From Schauerella fraxinea (GTDB lineage Bacteria > Pseudomonadota > Gammaproteobacteria > Burkholderiales > Burkholderiaceae_B), in the NCBI GenBank assembly GCA_030849965.1, contig JAVDKL010000004.1, positions 1-64,000 on the forward strand: a stretch of DNA of 64,000 bases. Direction: 5' to 3'. The translations under genes were made by a program, and so were the position numbers. The notes under the pieces are model-generated. The model searched no databases, had not been told where the DNA came from, and worked only from the letters and a program-made list of their open reading frames with translations. Positions within the stretch are counted from its first letter, which is position 1; every line of letters starts with the position of its first letter. Below are positions 50,372-59,103 of the stretch, piece by piece.

Positions 50372-51607
50372 ATGGATCGATTGGAAACGCGCGAATTGCG
50401 CTTGCAGGACGATGTCGCTGCAGTGGGACGGCTCGACTCCGTGCCCACCATCCTTAATATGGTGTGCCGTTCAACCGGCATGGGCTTCGCGGCGGTCGCA
50501 CGCGTTACGGATGAGCGTTGGATTGCCTGCGCCGTCAACGACGCCATCGGATTGGGACTTTCCCATGGCAGCGAGCTCAAGCTCGAAACCACCATTTGTG
50601 ATGAAATCCGGGGCCATCGACAGCCGGTCGTCATCGATCATGTGGCAGTCGATCCGGCTTATTGCGCCCATCGAACCCCTTTGATGTACGGATTTCAGAG
50701 CTATATCTCTGTGCCGATTTATCGCGCCGACGGCGAGTTCTTCGGTACGTTGTGCGCCCTCGATCCAGCGCCAGCGAAGGTAAGTACGCCGGCGACGATC
50801 AGCATGTTCACATCGTTTGCGGATCTGATCGGGGCACAGCTCGACGCGCAAGAGCGGGTGGTCGCCAGTGAGTCCGCGTTGGCAGACGAACGTCAGAACT
50901 CCGAACTGCGCGAACAATTTATTGCCGTGCTGGGCCATGACCTGCGAAATCCGCTGGCATCCATCGACGCCGGCGCCAAGTTGTTGCGACGTCGCGCTGT
51001 GGACGACAGAACCTTGTCGATCGTGACATCGATGGAGCGCAGCGTGGGCCGCATGGCCAATCTGATCGATAACGTGCTCGACTTTGCCAGGGGGCGACTT
51101 GGCGGCGGGCTGATGCTCGATTGCGACAGCAGCGAGCCACTCGAACCCGTGCTTCATCAAGTCATCGGAGAATTGCAATCCGCTTGGCCGGAGCGGCGGA
51201 TCGAAACGTCGATCGATGGTCTTGGCGACGTGTATTGCGACCGTCCCCGCATGGCACAGTTGTTGTCGAACCTGCTGGGTAATGCGTTAACGCACGGATC
51301 GAGCAATTCGCCGATCCTGGTGGAGGCGTACCGAACCGACGATACCCTGCAGCTCTCAGTCGAAAACGCCGGCGCGCCCATACCTGCGGCCACGATCGAG
51401 CGTCTATTTCAACCCTTTTTCCGAGCGTCAGCTGCACCTGCCCAACAGGGCTTGGGCCTGGGCTTGTATATCGTGTCTGAAATTGCACGTGCGCACGGGG
51501 GGACGCTATCGGTGATTTCTGACGATCAAGTCACGCGTTTCACGCTGACGATACCGGCCGTTAATGCAGAACCTTATCGATTGCCTTCGCCAAACGATCC
51601 AGCGTAA
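50372..51607 (+). CDS. GAF-domain sensor histidine kinase
   Basis: 411 aa and no membrane helices, so it is cytosolic. A GAF domain (about 25-165) with FQSYISVPIYRADGEFFGTLCALD is followed by the phospho-acceptor box GHDLRNPLASI (His189) and the ATPase boxes LLGNALTHG, VENAGAPI and GLGLGLYIVSEIARAHGG. The input could be a phytochrome-type chromophore or a small ligand. The start is uncertain: an in-frame GTG lies at 50336. Its end overlaps the end of the convergent receiver gene by 47 bp, so the two may be partners or interfere in transcription. Confidence 0.88.
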   Translation: MDRLETRELRLQDDVAAVGRLDSVPTILNMVCRSTGMGFAAVARVTDERWIACAVNDAIGLGLSHGSELKLETTICDEIRGHRQPVVIDHVAVDPAYCAHRTPLMYGFQSYISVPIYRADGEFFGTLCALDPAPAKVSTPATISMFTSFADLIGAQLDAQERVVASESALADERQNSELREQFIAVLGHDLRNPLASIDAGAKLLRRRAVDDRTLSIVTSMERSVGRMANLIDNVLDFARGRLGGGLMLDCDSSEPLEPVLHQVIGELQSAWPERRIETSIDGLGDVYCDRPRMAQLLSNLLGNALTHGSSNSPILVEAYRTDDTLQLSVENAGAPIPAATIERLFQPFFRASAAPAQQGLGLGLYIVSEIARAHGGTLSVISDDQVTRFTLTIPAVNAEPYRLPSPNDPA

Positions 51608-51944
51608 ACGGCTTGGTCAGCATGGCGGTCGCCGCATCGAGATTCAGGTTCGTGCCATAAAACTCGGGTGCGTAACCGCTTACGAAGAGAATCGGCAAGT
51701 TAGGCTGCAGCTCGCGAGCTTTACGTGCCACTTCGATGCCGCTCATCCCGGGCATCCGCACATCGGTGATCAACAGATCGACCTCGCGTCCCGCCGTCAG
51801 AAAGGCGAGGGCGCGTACGCCATTCTCGGCCGACACGGCCGAGTAGCCCAATTCGGCCAAAAATTCGACAAGTAAATCGAGAATTAACTCTTCGTCGTCT
51901 ACGGCTAGAACCGTGATCTGGCGGTCGGCGCTTTCGGGATGCAT
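51561..51944 (-). CDS. Single-domain response regulator
   Basis: 127 aa, a receiver domain only. Acidic residues VDDEE (15-19), phospho-acceptor Asp61 in LITDVRMPGMSG, the Ser of LFVSGYA and the Lys of LTKPF complete the active site. With no output domain it may relay phosphate or bind a target, as CheY-like proteins do. It is tail-to-tail with the GAF kinase, which is the obvious candidate partner. Confidence 0.9.
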   Translation of the reverse strand: MHPESADRQITVLAVDDEELILDLLVEFLAELGYSAVSAENGVRALAFLTAGREVDLLITDVRMPGMSGIEVARKARELQPNLPILFVSGYAPEFYGTNLNLDAATAMLTKPFTLDRLAKAIDKVLH

Positions 51945-52194
51945 TGTCGAAACCTATGGAAACTGCGGCTGAAAGCGCTGCGCAGCAAGTGGCGAGCCTT
52001 ACGGGACACGCTGGAGGCGGCAATGATAACGGCAAAACCGGAAACGGGGACAATAGCGCTTCGCAACAACGGGCGAAACACGGAAATTTCGCATTTTTGC
52101 CAACATTCGACCCAAATTGGAAATTTCCTCGGTATTTTCCACACTTTCCGAATTTGCCGATTTATAGTGAGTGCTTATTTCAGGAGCCTACATC

Positions 52195-52428
52195 ATGCTT
52201 CGGCGCTTACAAGTGAAAAACGAGATGATCAGTGTGCAGGTCGGACAACTGAACGCTCACCGGTTTGTGTGGGAGATCATGGTCTCCACGGTTGGAACAT
52301 CCGCGGCGCGAACGATGTGGGGCGGTGTCTTCCCCACGCGAGCCGGCGCAATCGTAGAAGGCTTGGCGCAGCATGACGCGATGTGCAAGGCCAAGCTCGG
52401 TGCGTTGCAAGGGCAGTGTGTGTCTTAG
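52195..52428 (+). CDS. Hypothetical protein, 77 aa
   Basis: 77 aa from the ATG at 52195 with CAGGAGCCTACATC upstream, a convincing ribosome binding site. MLRRLQVKNEMISVQVGQLNAHRFVWEIMVS and the C-terminal AHDAMCKAKLGALQG-like segment suggest a small soluble alpha/beta protein. No family recognised. The 250 bp upstream are AT-rich and hold GGAAATTTC twice. Confidence 0.6.
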   Translation: MLRRLQVKNEMISVQVGQLNAHRFVWEIMVSTVGTSAARTMWGGVFPTRAGAIVEGLAQHDAMCKAKLGALQGQCVS

Positions 52429-52512
52429 CCGTTCCCGATCGATTGCTATTGTGCCGCTTCACGTCACGCAGCGTGGCTTGCTCATTAAGGTGACCGCTTA
52501 GGCAATGCCCAG

Positions 52513-52542
52513 TTGCACGATGGTTTTTTTACGTGCTATTAT
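52513..52542 (+). promoter_or_regulatory. Promoter of tRNA-Met(CAT)
   Basis: TTGCAC (52513-52518), an 18-bp spacer and TATTAT (52537-52542) form a sigma-70 type promoter 56 bp before the tRNA. Confidence 0.6.
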
Positions 52543-52597
52543 CGCGCTCTTCGGTACTCGCGTGATTGAGCAGATGTTCAACCGCCGGGATCTGAAA

Positions 52598-52674
52598 GGC
52601 GCATTAGCTCAGCCGGTTAGAGCGACGGAATCATAATCCGCAGGTCCCCTGTTCGAATCAGGGATGCGCCACCA
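52598..52674 (+). tRNA. tRNA-Met (CAT)
   Basis: 77 nt with encoded CCA. The acceptor stem GGCGCAT/ATGCGCC, D-loop AGCTCAGCCGGTTAGAGC, anticodon loop ATCATAA and T-arm CCCTGTTCGAATCAGGG are all present. The CAT anticodon means elongator Met, or Ile if C34 is modified to lysidine; I cannot decide surely. The first anticodon-stem pair is an A-C mismatch. Confidence 0.92.
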
Positions 52675-52684
52675 AGAATTCAGA

Positions 52685-52725
52685 CGCCGGAAACCCAATG
52701 CTTGATCGGGTTTCCGGCGTTTTTG
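52685..52725. terminator. Terminator after tRNA-Met
   Basis: CGCCGGAAACCC and GGGTTTCCGGCG form a perfect 12-bp stem with an 11-nt loop, followed by TTTTTG. It separates the tRNA from the converging symporter unit. Confidence 0.88.
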
Positions 52726-52799
52726 CATTTCTGGAACATCTACGGCACGGCAAACCTTTATTGACGGCAGGGCCAAGGTGCAGCGCTGCCAGCCCGGCA

Positions 52800-52931
52800 T
52801 CAAATCAAATCGATGCCCCGACGTTTGGCCGCACGGATATCGCGCACTAGCGACACACATAGAAGCCCCAGCACCGCTAGGGAGATGACGGGCCAGATGA
52901 GGATGTAAAGGCTAAGTCCAAAAATGCTCAT
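52800..52931 (-). CDS. Tiny membrane partner of the symporter, 43 aa
   Basis: 43 aa. MSIFGLSLYILIWPVISLAVLGLLCVSLVRD is one long hydrophobic helix with a basic C-terminal tail (IRAAKRRGIDLI). Its ATG lies one base after the symporter stop codon, with GGGAGCACGTTGAT upstream, so it is translated with the symporter. Similar tiny proteins are often annotated as putative transporter small subunits beside this symporter type. The longer upstream frame is inside the symporter gene and is rejected. Confidence 0.75.
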   Translation of the reverse strand: MSIFGLSLYILIWPVISLAVLGLLCVSLVRDIRAAKRRGIDLI

Positions 52932-52932
52932 A

Positions 52933-54600
52933 TCAACGTGCTCCCTGTTTGGTGACGATGGACGCATCTGGTGCGCCGAAAGGTTTGACGCGCTGTGCCA
53001 GCAAGGTGAAGTCGAAACGATGGTTCTCAAGCAGGCTGACCGCCACGCAGATCACGGTGCTCACCCCGTAGGCGGTGAGCGAGGCCAGCAAGACCCCATA
53101 GTCCCGCAAGTGGCCGGCGAAGTAATAGGTGCTCAAGATGCCCACGGCGGTGCCGACGATGAACGCCGGAATACGGCCAAAGAACCCGAACGTCATCAAG
53201 CCCAGCACCACGCCCGCACCGATACCGGCGCAGACTTCAAAGAAACCTGCCGTCAGGCCGACGATGGGGATCAGTTCGAAACGCACCACGCTGAACATCA
53301 GCGCACCCAGAATTACTGACGCCGTAAAGGCCCGGTTCGTGACCCGGTTCCAGTAGAAACTGGCTATGAACGGAAACACCAGCGCGCCCCACAGGGCCCC
53401 CACGAACACCAGCATCACCAGAATGTCGAATTTGAAGCTCGCCAGCACCACGCCCAGCATGGTGGCACCGATCATTGTGGCGCGGCCCAGCATCAACATC
53501 GTTTTGGTGTTGGGTTTACCGCGCGCCACGTTCTTGGCGTAAATGTCGGTCATCATGATGGCCGACAATGCTGATAGGTCGGAATCTGCCGTCGATGACA
53601 GCGAACCAACCACCAAAATGAAGAAAAGGCCGATGGCAAACGGCGGCAGGTAGGCTGACGCCATCTGCGGGATGATGTTGTTCAGGTCGCCATCCAGCGG
53701 CTGCAGGCCCACCATGGCGGCCAACAGGCCCAGCATGCCCAGCCCGATTACGACCGCGCCGTATCCGATGGTGGCCGTAATGAATGTGGGCTTGATCAGG
53801 TCTTCACGCACGGCGAACAGGCGCTGCGCAATCGTCTGGTTACCAATGGCATAGGCCAGCACTGCCACAAAGAACGGCGCCCCCTGTTCCAGGAAGGCCG
53901 TGTGGGAAAAGAAGTCCAGCTGCTCGGTAGTCAGGCGCTCCACGCCCTGTCCCAGCATCTCGGTGCCGCCAGCATTGAAGAAAATAAGCGGAATAATAAT
54001 GACTGCGGCCAGAATCATGGCGGCCAATTGCGCAAAGTCGGTCATGACCGACGCCCGAAAGCCTGACCACAGCGTGTAGGACAGCACGCCCAGACCTGCG
54101 ATCAGCACGCCTTGCGTGAAGCTCAATGGCGACAGCACGGTCACCAAGGCGCCTGCTGCCGTGAAGTTCACCATCAAGCTGATACAGCTGCCAACGAGGT
54201 TCGACACCGCCATGATCATCTGACTGGATCGGCCATGGCGGGCATGCAGCAGCTCACCCAGGGTGTGTGCCTTGGGGGCGAGCGCCCGAAAGCGGCGTCC
54301 GAATGGATAAATGAACAGCACCATGAGGGCGCCCCAGAAGCCGTAGTGGAACGGGCCGGACACGCCGAACGTGAAGCCCGAGGAGGCGCTGGCGTAGAAA
54401 GACGCGGCCCAGATCCAGGTGGCAATCATGCTGGCAGCCGACATGCCGAACCCGACGGCATTGTTGGACACCATGTAGCTGTCGACGCTCTCGTTTCTCT
54501 TGCTGATCGTGAGCGACATCAGAAAGGTCGCTGCGTAGAAGCCCACCAACAGAACAACGGTTGTGAAAATGGATAACTGAAAGAGGGGACTGTCTTGCAT
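52933..54600 (-). CDS. Sodium/solute symporter (SSS family)
   Basis: 555 aa with about 13-14 membrane helices. SKRNESVDSYMVSNNAVGFGMSAASMIATWIWAAS is the N-terminal SSS pattern, and VGSLSSTADSDLSALSAIMMTDIYAKN is the sodium-site region of helix 8-9. It imports an organic solute with sodium; the substrate is unknown. The ATG at 54600 is chosen because the first helix follows; the frame upstream has no membrane pattern. The gene lies between the intact tRNA-Met and a decayed tRNA copy. Confidence 0.88.
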   Translation of the reverse strand: MQDSPLFQLSIFTTVVLLVGFYAATFLMSLTISKRNESVDSYMVSNNAVGFGMSAASMIATWIWAASFYASASSGFTFGVSGPFHYGFWGALMVLFIYPFGRRFRALAPKAHTLGELLHARHGRSSQMIMAVSNLVGSCISLMVNFTAAGALVTVLSPLSFTQGVLIAGLGVLSYTLWSGFRASVMTDFAQLAAMILAAVIIIPLIFFNAGGTEMLGQGVERLTTEQLDFFSHTAFLEQGAPFFVAVLAYAIGNQTIAQRLFAVREDLIKPTFITATIGYGAVVIGLGMLGLLAAMVGLQPLDGDLNNIIPQMASAYLPPFAIGLFFILVVGSLSSTADSDLSALSAIMMTDIYAKNVARGKPNTKTMLMLGRATMIGATMLGVVLASFKFDILVMLVFVGALWGALVFPFIASFYWNRVTNRAFTASVILGALMFSVVRFELIPIVGLTAGFFEVCAGIGAGVVLGLMTFGFFGRIPAFIVGTAVGILSTYYFAGHLRDYGVLLASLTAYGVSTVICVAVSLLENHRFDFTLLAQRVKPFGAPDASIVTKQGAR

Positions 54601-54918
54601 AACGAAGCGGAATTCCTTCTGATGAAGATCGGGGACACGAACGAGCACAGCCAAGCAGGGCCCCGGATAGGGGCGCCAGTCGGTGCAATGGCGGCATGCG
54701 TGGCAGAGAAAAACGATGGGCCGAGGTGGCGTTTGAAGTTGAAATCGGATGCACTGCAATGATTTCAAGTGAAATGATTGTACTCGCAATGGTCGGTCAA
54801 GCCCCAACATCGCGCATTAAGCACGTCTTTACTCTTGGGATTGACAGCCATTGGCTTCGTTTAAGTTCGAATCCTATCCTGATGACTTCTATACGATTCC
54901 GAGCCGTATTTCATATGG

Positions 54919-54971
54919 GCGTCCGAATCATAATTTGCAGATCCCCTGTGCGAGTCAGCGATGCGGCAACA
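54919..54971 (+). pseudogene. Decayed 3' portion of a tRNA-Met(CAT) gene
   Basis: This 53-bp stretch aligns without gaps to bases 25-77 of the intact tRNA (52622-52674) with 43 identical positions. The anticodon segment GAATCATAAT and most of the T-arm remain (TCCCCTGT, CGAxTCAG), down to the CCA end (now ACA). The 5' third of the tRNA is not recognisable. A terminator follows 8 bp later. Confidence 0.8.
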
Positions 54972-54978
54972 GGAATAC

Positions 54979-55007
54979 AAAGGCCTCCAAGCGATTGGAG
55001 GCCTTTT
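54979..55007. terminator. Terminator after the tRNA remnant
   Basis: AAAGGCCTCCAA, loop GCGA and TTGGAGGCCTTTT form a perfect stem with a short T-run. It may end egtB from the other side too. Confidence 0.8.
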
Positions 55008-55078
55008 CGTCTTTCCGCAATCACGGGCGCGTTCCGCAACACCCGTTTTGTTGGCGCTGGATGGGCTCCCGTGGCCCG

Positions 55079-56401
<1,323 letters not shown>

Positions 56402-56422
56402 GGTGTGATCCTGGCAATGTTT

Positions 56423-57403
56423 TCACGCTACCGCGGCAAAGACCGAAAACCATTCTTTGCTATCGGTCCAATGCGAAATCTGATTGAAGCCGGCGTCCCG
56501 CAGCATCTGCGCAAACTGTTCCGGCTGATATTTGTACGAGCTTTCGGTGTGTATCGTCTCGCCTTGCTCGAAAATACGTTCCCCATCGGGGAGTTTCACT
56601 TTAAGCCGGTGCAGTGCTCCAAGGTGCATTTCGATACGCGACTCGCCGGTGTTGAAGACCGCCCGATGTGCCCAATCTTCGATATCGAAGTTGCTACCCA
56701 TTAGCCGGTTCGCATGGCGCAGCACATTCAAGTTGAATGCAGCCGTTACGCCCAGCGCGTCATCGTAAGCCGGTTCCAAGATGGCGGCGGATTTCACGCG
56801 ATCCACGCCAAGCAACAGCTTGCCGCCTGGACCGCAAGCGTCGCGAATACGCTTGAGCATGTCTTGGGCTTGGCTAACATTCAAATTACCGATACTTGAA
56901 CCCGGATAGAAAAACAGGCGTTCGTCCGGTCGAACTTGCTGGGGTAACGCAAGGGTCTGGAAGAAGTCGATACCCACACCGACGATGTCCAGGTCAGGGT
57001 ACAGGGCCGCCACGCGCATCACTGAGGTTTTCAGGTAATCCACCGAGATATCGACCGGCACGTACTGCTCAGGCCGCAAGCGGTCAAAAAGACGTTGCGC
57101 CTTCATGCAGTCTGCTGCGCCCAAATCGATCATGGTCTGGACGTGCCCGACTGACTGTGCAATTGCGTCGCCATGCGTATCGAACACCTCGCGCTCGCAT
57201 CGAGTAGGGTAGTACTCCGGCACCTGCGTAATGGCATCGAATAGACATGAACCGAGCGCGTCGTACAAAAACTTGGGATTGATGTGGGCTTGATCTAGCC
57301 GCAGTCCCGTCACAAGTTCCTGTTTGTTGTCCGAAGTGCTTTCGGAATGCAACTGGTAAAAGGCACTCCGGGTGCCAAGGGGACTTTGCTGTAGTAGGGA
57401 CAT
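56423..57403 (-). CDS. egtD: Histidine N-alpha-methyltransferase EgtD
   Basis: 326 aa. It methylates the histidine amino group three times with SAM to give hercynine, the first step of ergothioneine synthesis. GLRLDQAHINPKFLYDALGSCLFDAI, YVPVDISVDYLK and RLFFYPGSSIGNL are family segments. AGGAAATCGGCAC precedes the ATG. First gene of a leftward egtD-egtB operon. A weak sigma-54-like site lies about 34 bp upstream. Confidence 0.94.
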   Translation of the reverse strand: MSLLQQSPLGTRSAFYQLHSESTSDNKQELVTGLRLDQAHINPKFLYDALGSCLFDAITQVPEYYPTRCEREVFDTHGDAIAQSVGHVQTMIDLGAADCMKAQRLFDRLRPEQYVPVDISVDYLKTSVMRVAALYPDLDIVGVGIDFFQTLALPQQVRPDERLFFYPGSSIGNLNVSQAQDMLKRIRDACGPGGKLLLGVDRVKSAAILEPAYDDALGVTAAFNLNVLRHANRLMGSNFDIEDWAHRAVFNTGESRIEMHLGALHRLKVKLPDGERIFEQGETIHTESSYKYQPEQFAQMLRDAGFNQISHWTDSKEWFSVFAAVA

Positions 57404-57436
57404 GTGCCGATTTCCTGGGATCGAGGCGTCATCCGG

Positions 57437-57450
57437 GCAAGATTCATTCC
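57437..57450 (-). promoter_or_regulatory. Weak sigma-54-like site before egtD
   Basis: On the minus strand GGAATGAATCTTGC keeps GG and GC at 12 bp and a perfect TTGC, but the -24 half differs from GGCACG at two of six positions. Position relative to egtD is suitable. Low confidence. Confidence 0.3.
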
Positions 57451-57564
57451 CATGAAATGGGGAGCGCTCTGAAATAGTGGTTTACGGGTCGTTGCCAACG
57501 CTCAATACGAGTGGCGCATTGACCCCCCACAATGAAGTCCCAGTTACAGATAGGAGAGTCAGCG

Positions 57565-57909
57565 ATGAATAAGCGTTCGCAACGTAGGCTGATCACCAAG
57601 CAGAAAGCTCGGGTCGTAAACAGTTTTCACGATCTGGTCGACAGTTCCGAGGGTCTGCTGCGTACGACTGCCAGCTACACCGGCTCTGAGATCGAAGGCG
57701 CCCGTGCGCGATTGCGCGAGCAACTCCGTCATGCACGGGGTGTTGCCGCCGACTGGGAAGGTACTGCGCGTGACCGATACCAACGCGCCTCGACCGTGAC
57801 CGACGCATATGTTCACGACAATGCGTGGAAATCGATTGGTGTTGCTGCGCTGTTCGGTCTGCTGATCGGCGCGCTCGTCGTCGGCGGCTCGTCGAGTGAC
57901 GAGGATTGA
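57565..57909 (+). CDS. DUF883 (ElaB/YqjD-type) membrane-anchored protein
   Basis: 114 aa. An amphipathic helical region (about 15-75) is followed by one C-terminal membrane helix (IGVAALFGLLIGALVVGG) and the tail SSSDED. ElaB/YqjD proteins anchor ribosomes to the inner membrane in stationary phase. Here the final tail is acidic rather than the usual Arg end. TAGGAGAGTCAGCG precedes the ATG. Followed after 86 bp by another membrane stress-type protein. Confidence 0.85.
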   Translation: MNKRSQRRLITKQKARVVNSFHDLVDSSEGLLRTTASYTGSEIEGARARLREQLRHARGVAADWEGTARDRYQRASTVTDAYVHDNAWKSIGVAALFGLLIGALVVGGSSSDED

Positions 57910-57995
57910 TCGTACCGGCATCGAGCGCCGCCGAAGTCCAGACGGCGTTCGACAGTACAACCTAGAGATGTAGTCAACCGCAGTAGGAGTGCATT

Positions 57996-58568
57996 ATGAC
58001 CGTCGTCGTCGCAGCACGATTTGAAAGTTTTCCCACCGCCGATAGCGCTGCGCATGCGCTATTTGCAGAAGGCTTTCGCGAGGATGCGGTCAATATTTTC
58101 TACGTCAACGCCGATGGTGTGCGCACCAAGCGCGTGATTTCCGATGACGATGCCGCTGAAAATCCCAACGGTTTCTCGGCGCGCTATGGTCCGCAGGCCA
58201 GTGTGGCGGGCTTGGGAATGATGGGTGCCGTGCTCGGTGCTGGCGTCGTGCTTACGTTCGAAGGTGGAGGCTTGCTCATGTTGGCGTGTGCAGCAGTGGG
58301 CGCATTTTTGGGCTCATGGGTGGGCATTCTCGGTTTCGCGCGTAATCATGCGGCATCCACGGCGGCGGCACGACGCGCACACGGCGTTCTACTTACCGCT
58401 CAAGTCGACCCGGATGAGGAAGACATGGTGGCGGGGCTGCTGCGCGACGCCGGCGGGTTGGATGTTGAACGCGCACGCGGTCGCTGGCGTCACGGACGCT
58501 GGACCGAGAATGACAATGCACCGCGTAAGACCTCCTCTACCGGTTCTACCCACTTCGCGGCGCATTGA
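57996..58568 (+). CDS. Stress-type membrane hypothetical protein, 190 aa
   Basis: 190 aa. A small alpha/beta domain (about 1-50; VAARFESFPTADSAAHALFAEGF) comes first, then two Gly-rich membrane segments (about 70-117, with glycine-zipper spacing), then a second alpha/beta domain (RAHGVLLTAQVDPDEEDMVAGLLRDAG). The tail is basic and polar. The layout recalls general stress proteins of the YflT/17M type, but the match is not certain. AGTAGGAGTGCATT gives a good start. Probably cotranscribed with the DUF883 gene. Confidence 0.75.
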   Translation: MTVVVAARFESFPTADSAAHALFAEGFREDAVNIFYVNADGVRTKRVISDDDAAENPNGFSARYGPQASVAGLGMMGAVLGAGVVLTFEGGGLLMLACAAVGAFLGSWVGILGFARNHAASTAAARRAHGVLLTAQVDPDEEDMVAGLLRDAGGLDVERARGRWRHGRWTENDNAPRKTSSTGSTHFAAH

Positions 58569-58613
58569 TGCGCCGTTTTTATCGTCTGAAGGCAGCGTGC
58601 GCAGCGGCGAACA

Positions 58614-58627
58614 ACCGCGATCGCGGT
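58614..58627. promoter_or_regulatory. Palindrome next to a sigma-54 promoter
   Basis: ACCGCGATCGCGGT is a perfect 14-bp palindrome nine bases before the -24 element at 58637. It may bind an activator or repressor, or may be chance in GC-rich DNA. Confidence 0.4.
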
Positions 58628-58636
58628 GTTTAATCA

Positions 58637-58650
58637 GGCACGGAACTTGC
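58637..58650 (+). promoter_or_regulatory. Sigma-54 promoter of the stress protein-PLD operon
   Basis: GGCACGGAACTTGC followed by A matches the -24/-12 consensus GGCACG-N4-TTGC-A at every conserved base. Transcription should start near 58662, 60 bp before the 58724 start codon. Confidence 0.8.
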
Positions 58651-58723
58651 AAAGATTTGACCGTTTTTACAGCGTCACGTCGTTTTGCGACGACGTGTCT
58701 GGCAGCAATTGAGTGAGGACGGT

Positions 58724-59098
58724 ATGACCCAAAACGATAAAAAATCCACACCCCCGGTCAAATCCGGCGCCACTGACGGATCCGACGACACGCAACGTGA
58801 AGGTCCAACCACGATGCCCCAGGAAATCGACGAGACCAAGCAGTGGGACGATGTGGCATCGAAGCCTGGTTTCCAGAAGGGCGATCAAGGCGGATACCGC
58901 GGTCACTACGACGAAACGAAATTTGAAGAAACGGAAGCACGTCACTTTCCTGATACCAAGGACGAAGCGGCTGCTAAGGGTACGGATAAAAAACCGGATC
59001 AGCCCGTGAAGCAAACGACGAAAGAAGCAGAGGCTGCCGCAGACGAAAATCGCGATCGCAGTCGCGATGTCACCGGAACGCAAAAGAAGTCTTCCTGA
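58724..59098 (+). CDS. Hydrophilic stress-type protein, 124 aa
   Basis: 124 aa, almost free of hydrophobic residues, rich in Lys, Glu, Asp, Thr and Gly, and likely disordered. GFQKGDQGGYRGHYDETKFEETEARHF is the only patterned part. It resembles hydrophilin-like stress proteins in composition; no family recognised. GAGTGAGGACGGT precedes the ATG. The PLD lipoprotein gene begins 5 bp after its stop, and a near-consensus sigma-54 promoter lies upstream. Confidence 0.78.
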   Translation: MTQNDKKSTPPVKSGATDGSDDTQREGPTTMPQEIDETKQWDDVASKPGFQKGDQGGYRGHYDETKFEETEARHFPDTKDEAAAKGTDKKPDQPVKQTTKEAEAAADENRDRSRDVTGTQKKSS

Positions 59099-59103
59099 GC
59101 GCG

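Noticed and set aside
52609-52860. Open frame with WRIPDSNRGPADYDS, and the similar frame at 54861-55121
   Set aside because: These are antisense translations of the tRNA and of its decayed copy, a well-known annotation artefact. They helped to show the tRNA homology but are not genes.
54855-54885. GTTCGAATCC followed by TATCC, resembling a T-arm of another tRNA
   Set aside because: Only about 20 bp fit, with no acceptor stem or CCA end, so it could be chance.
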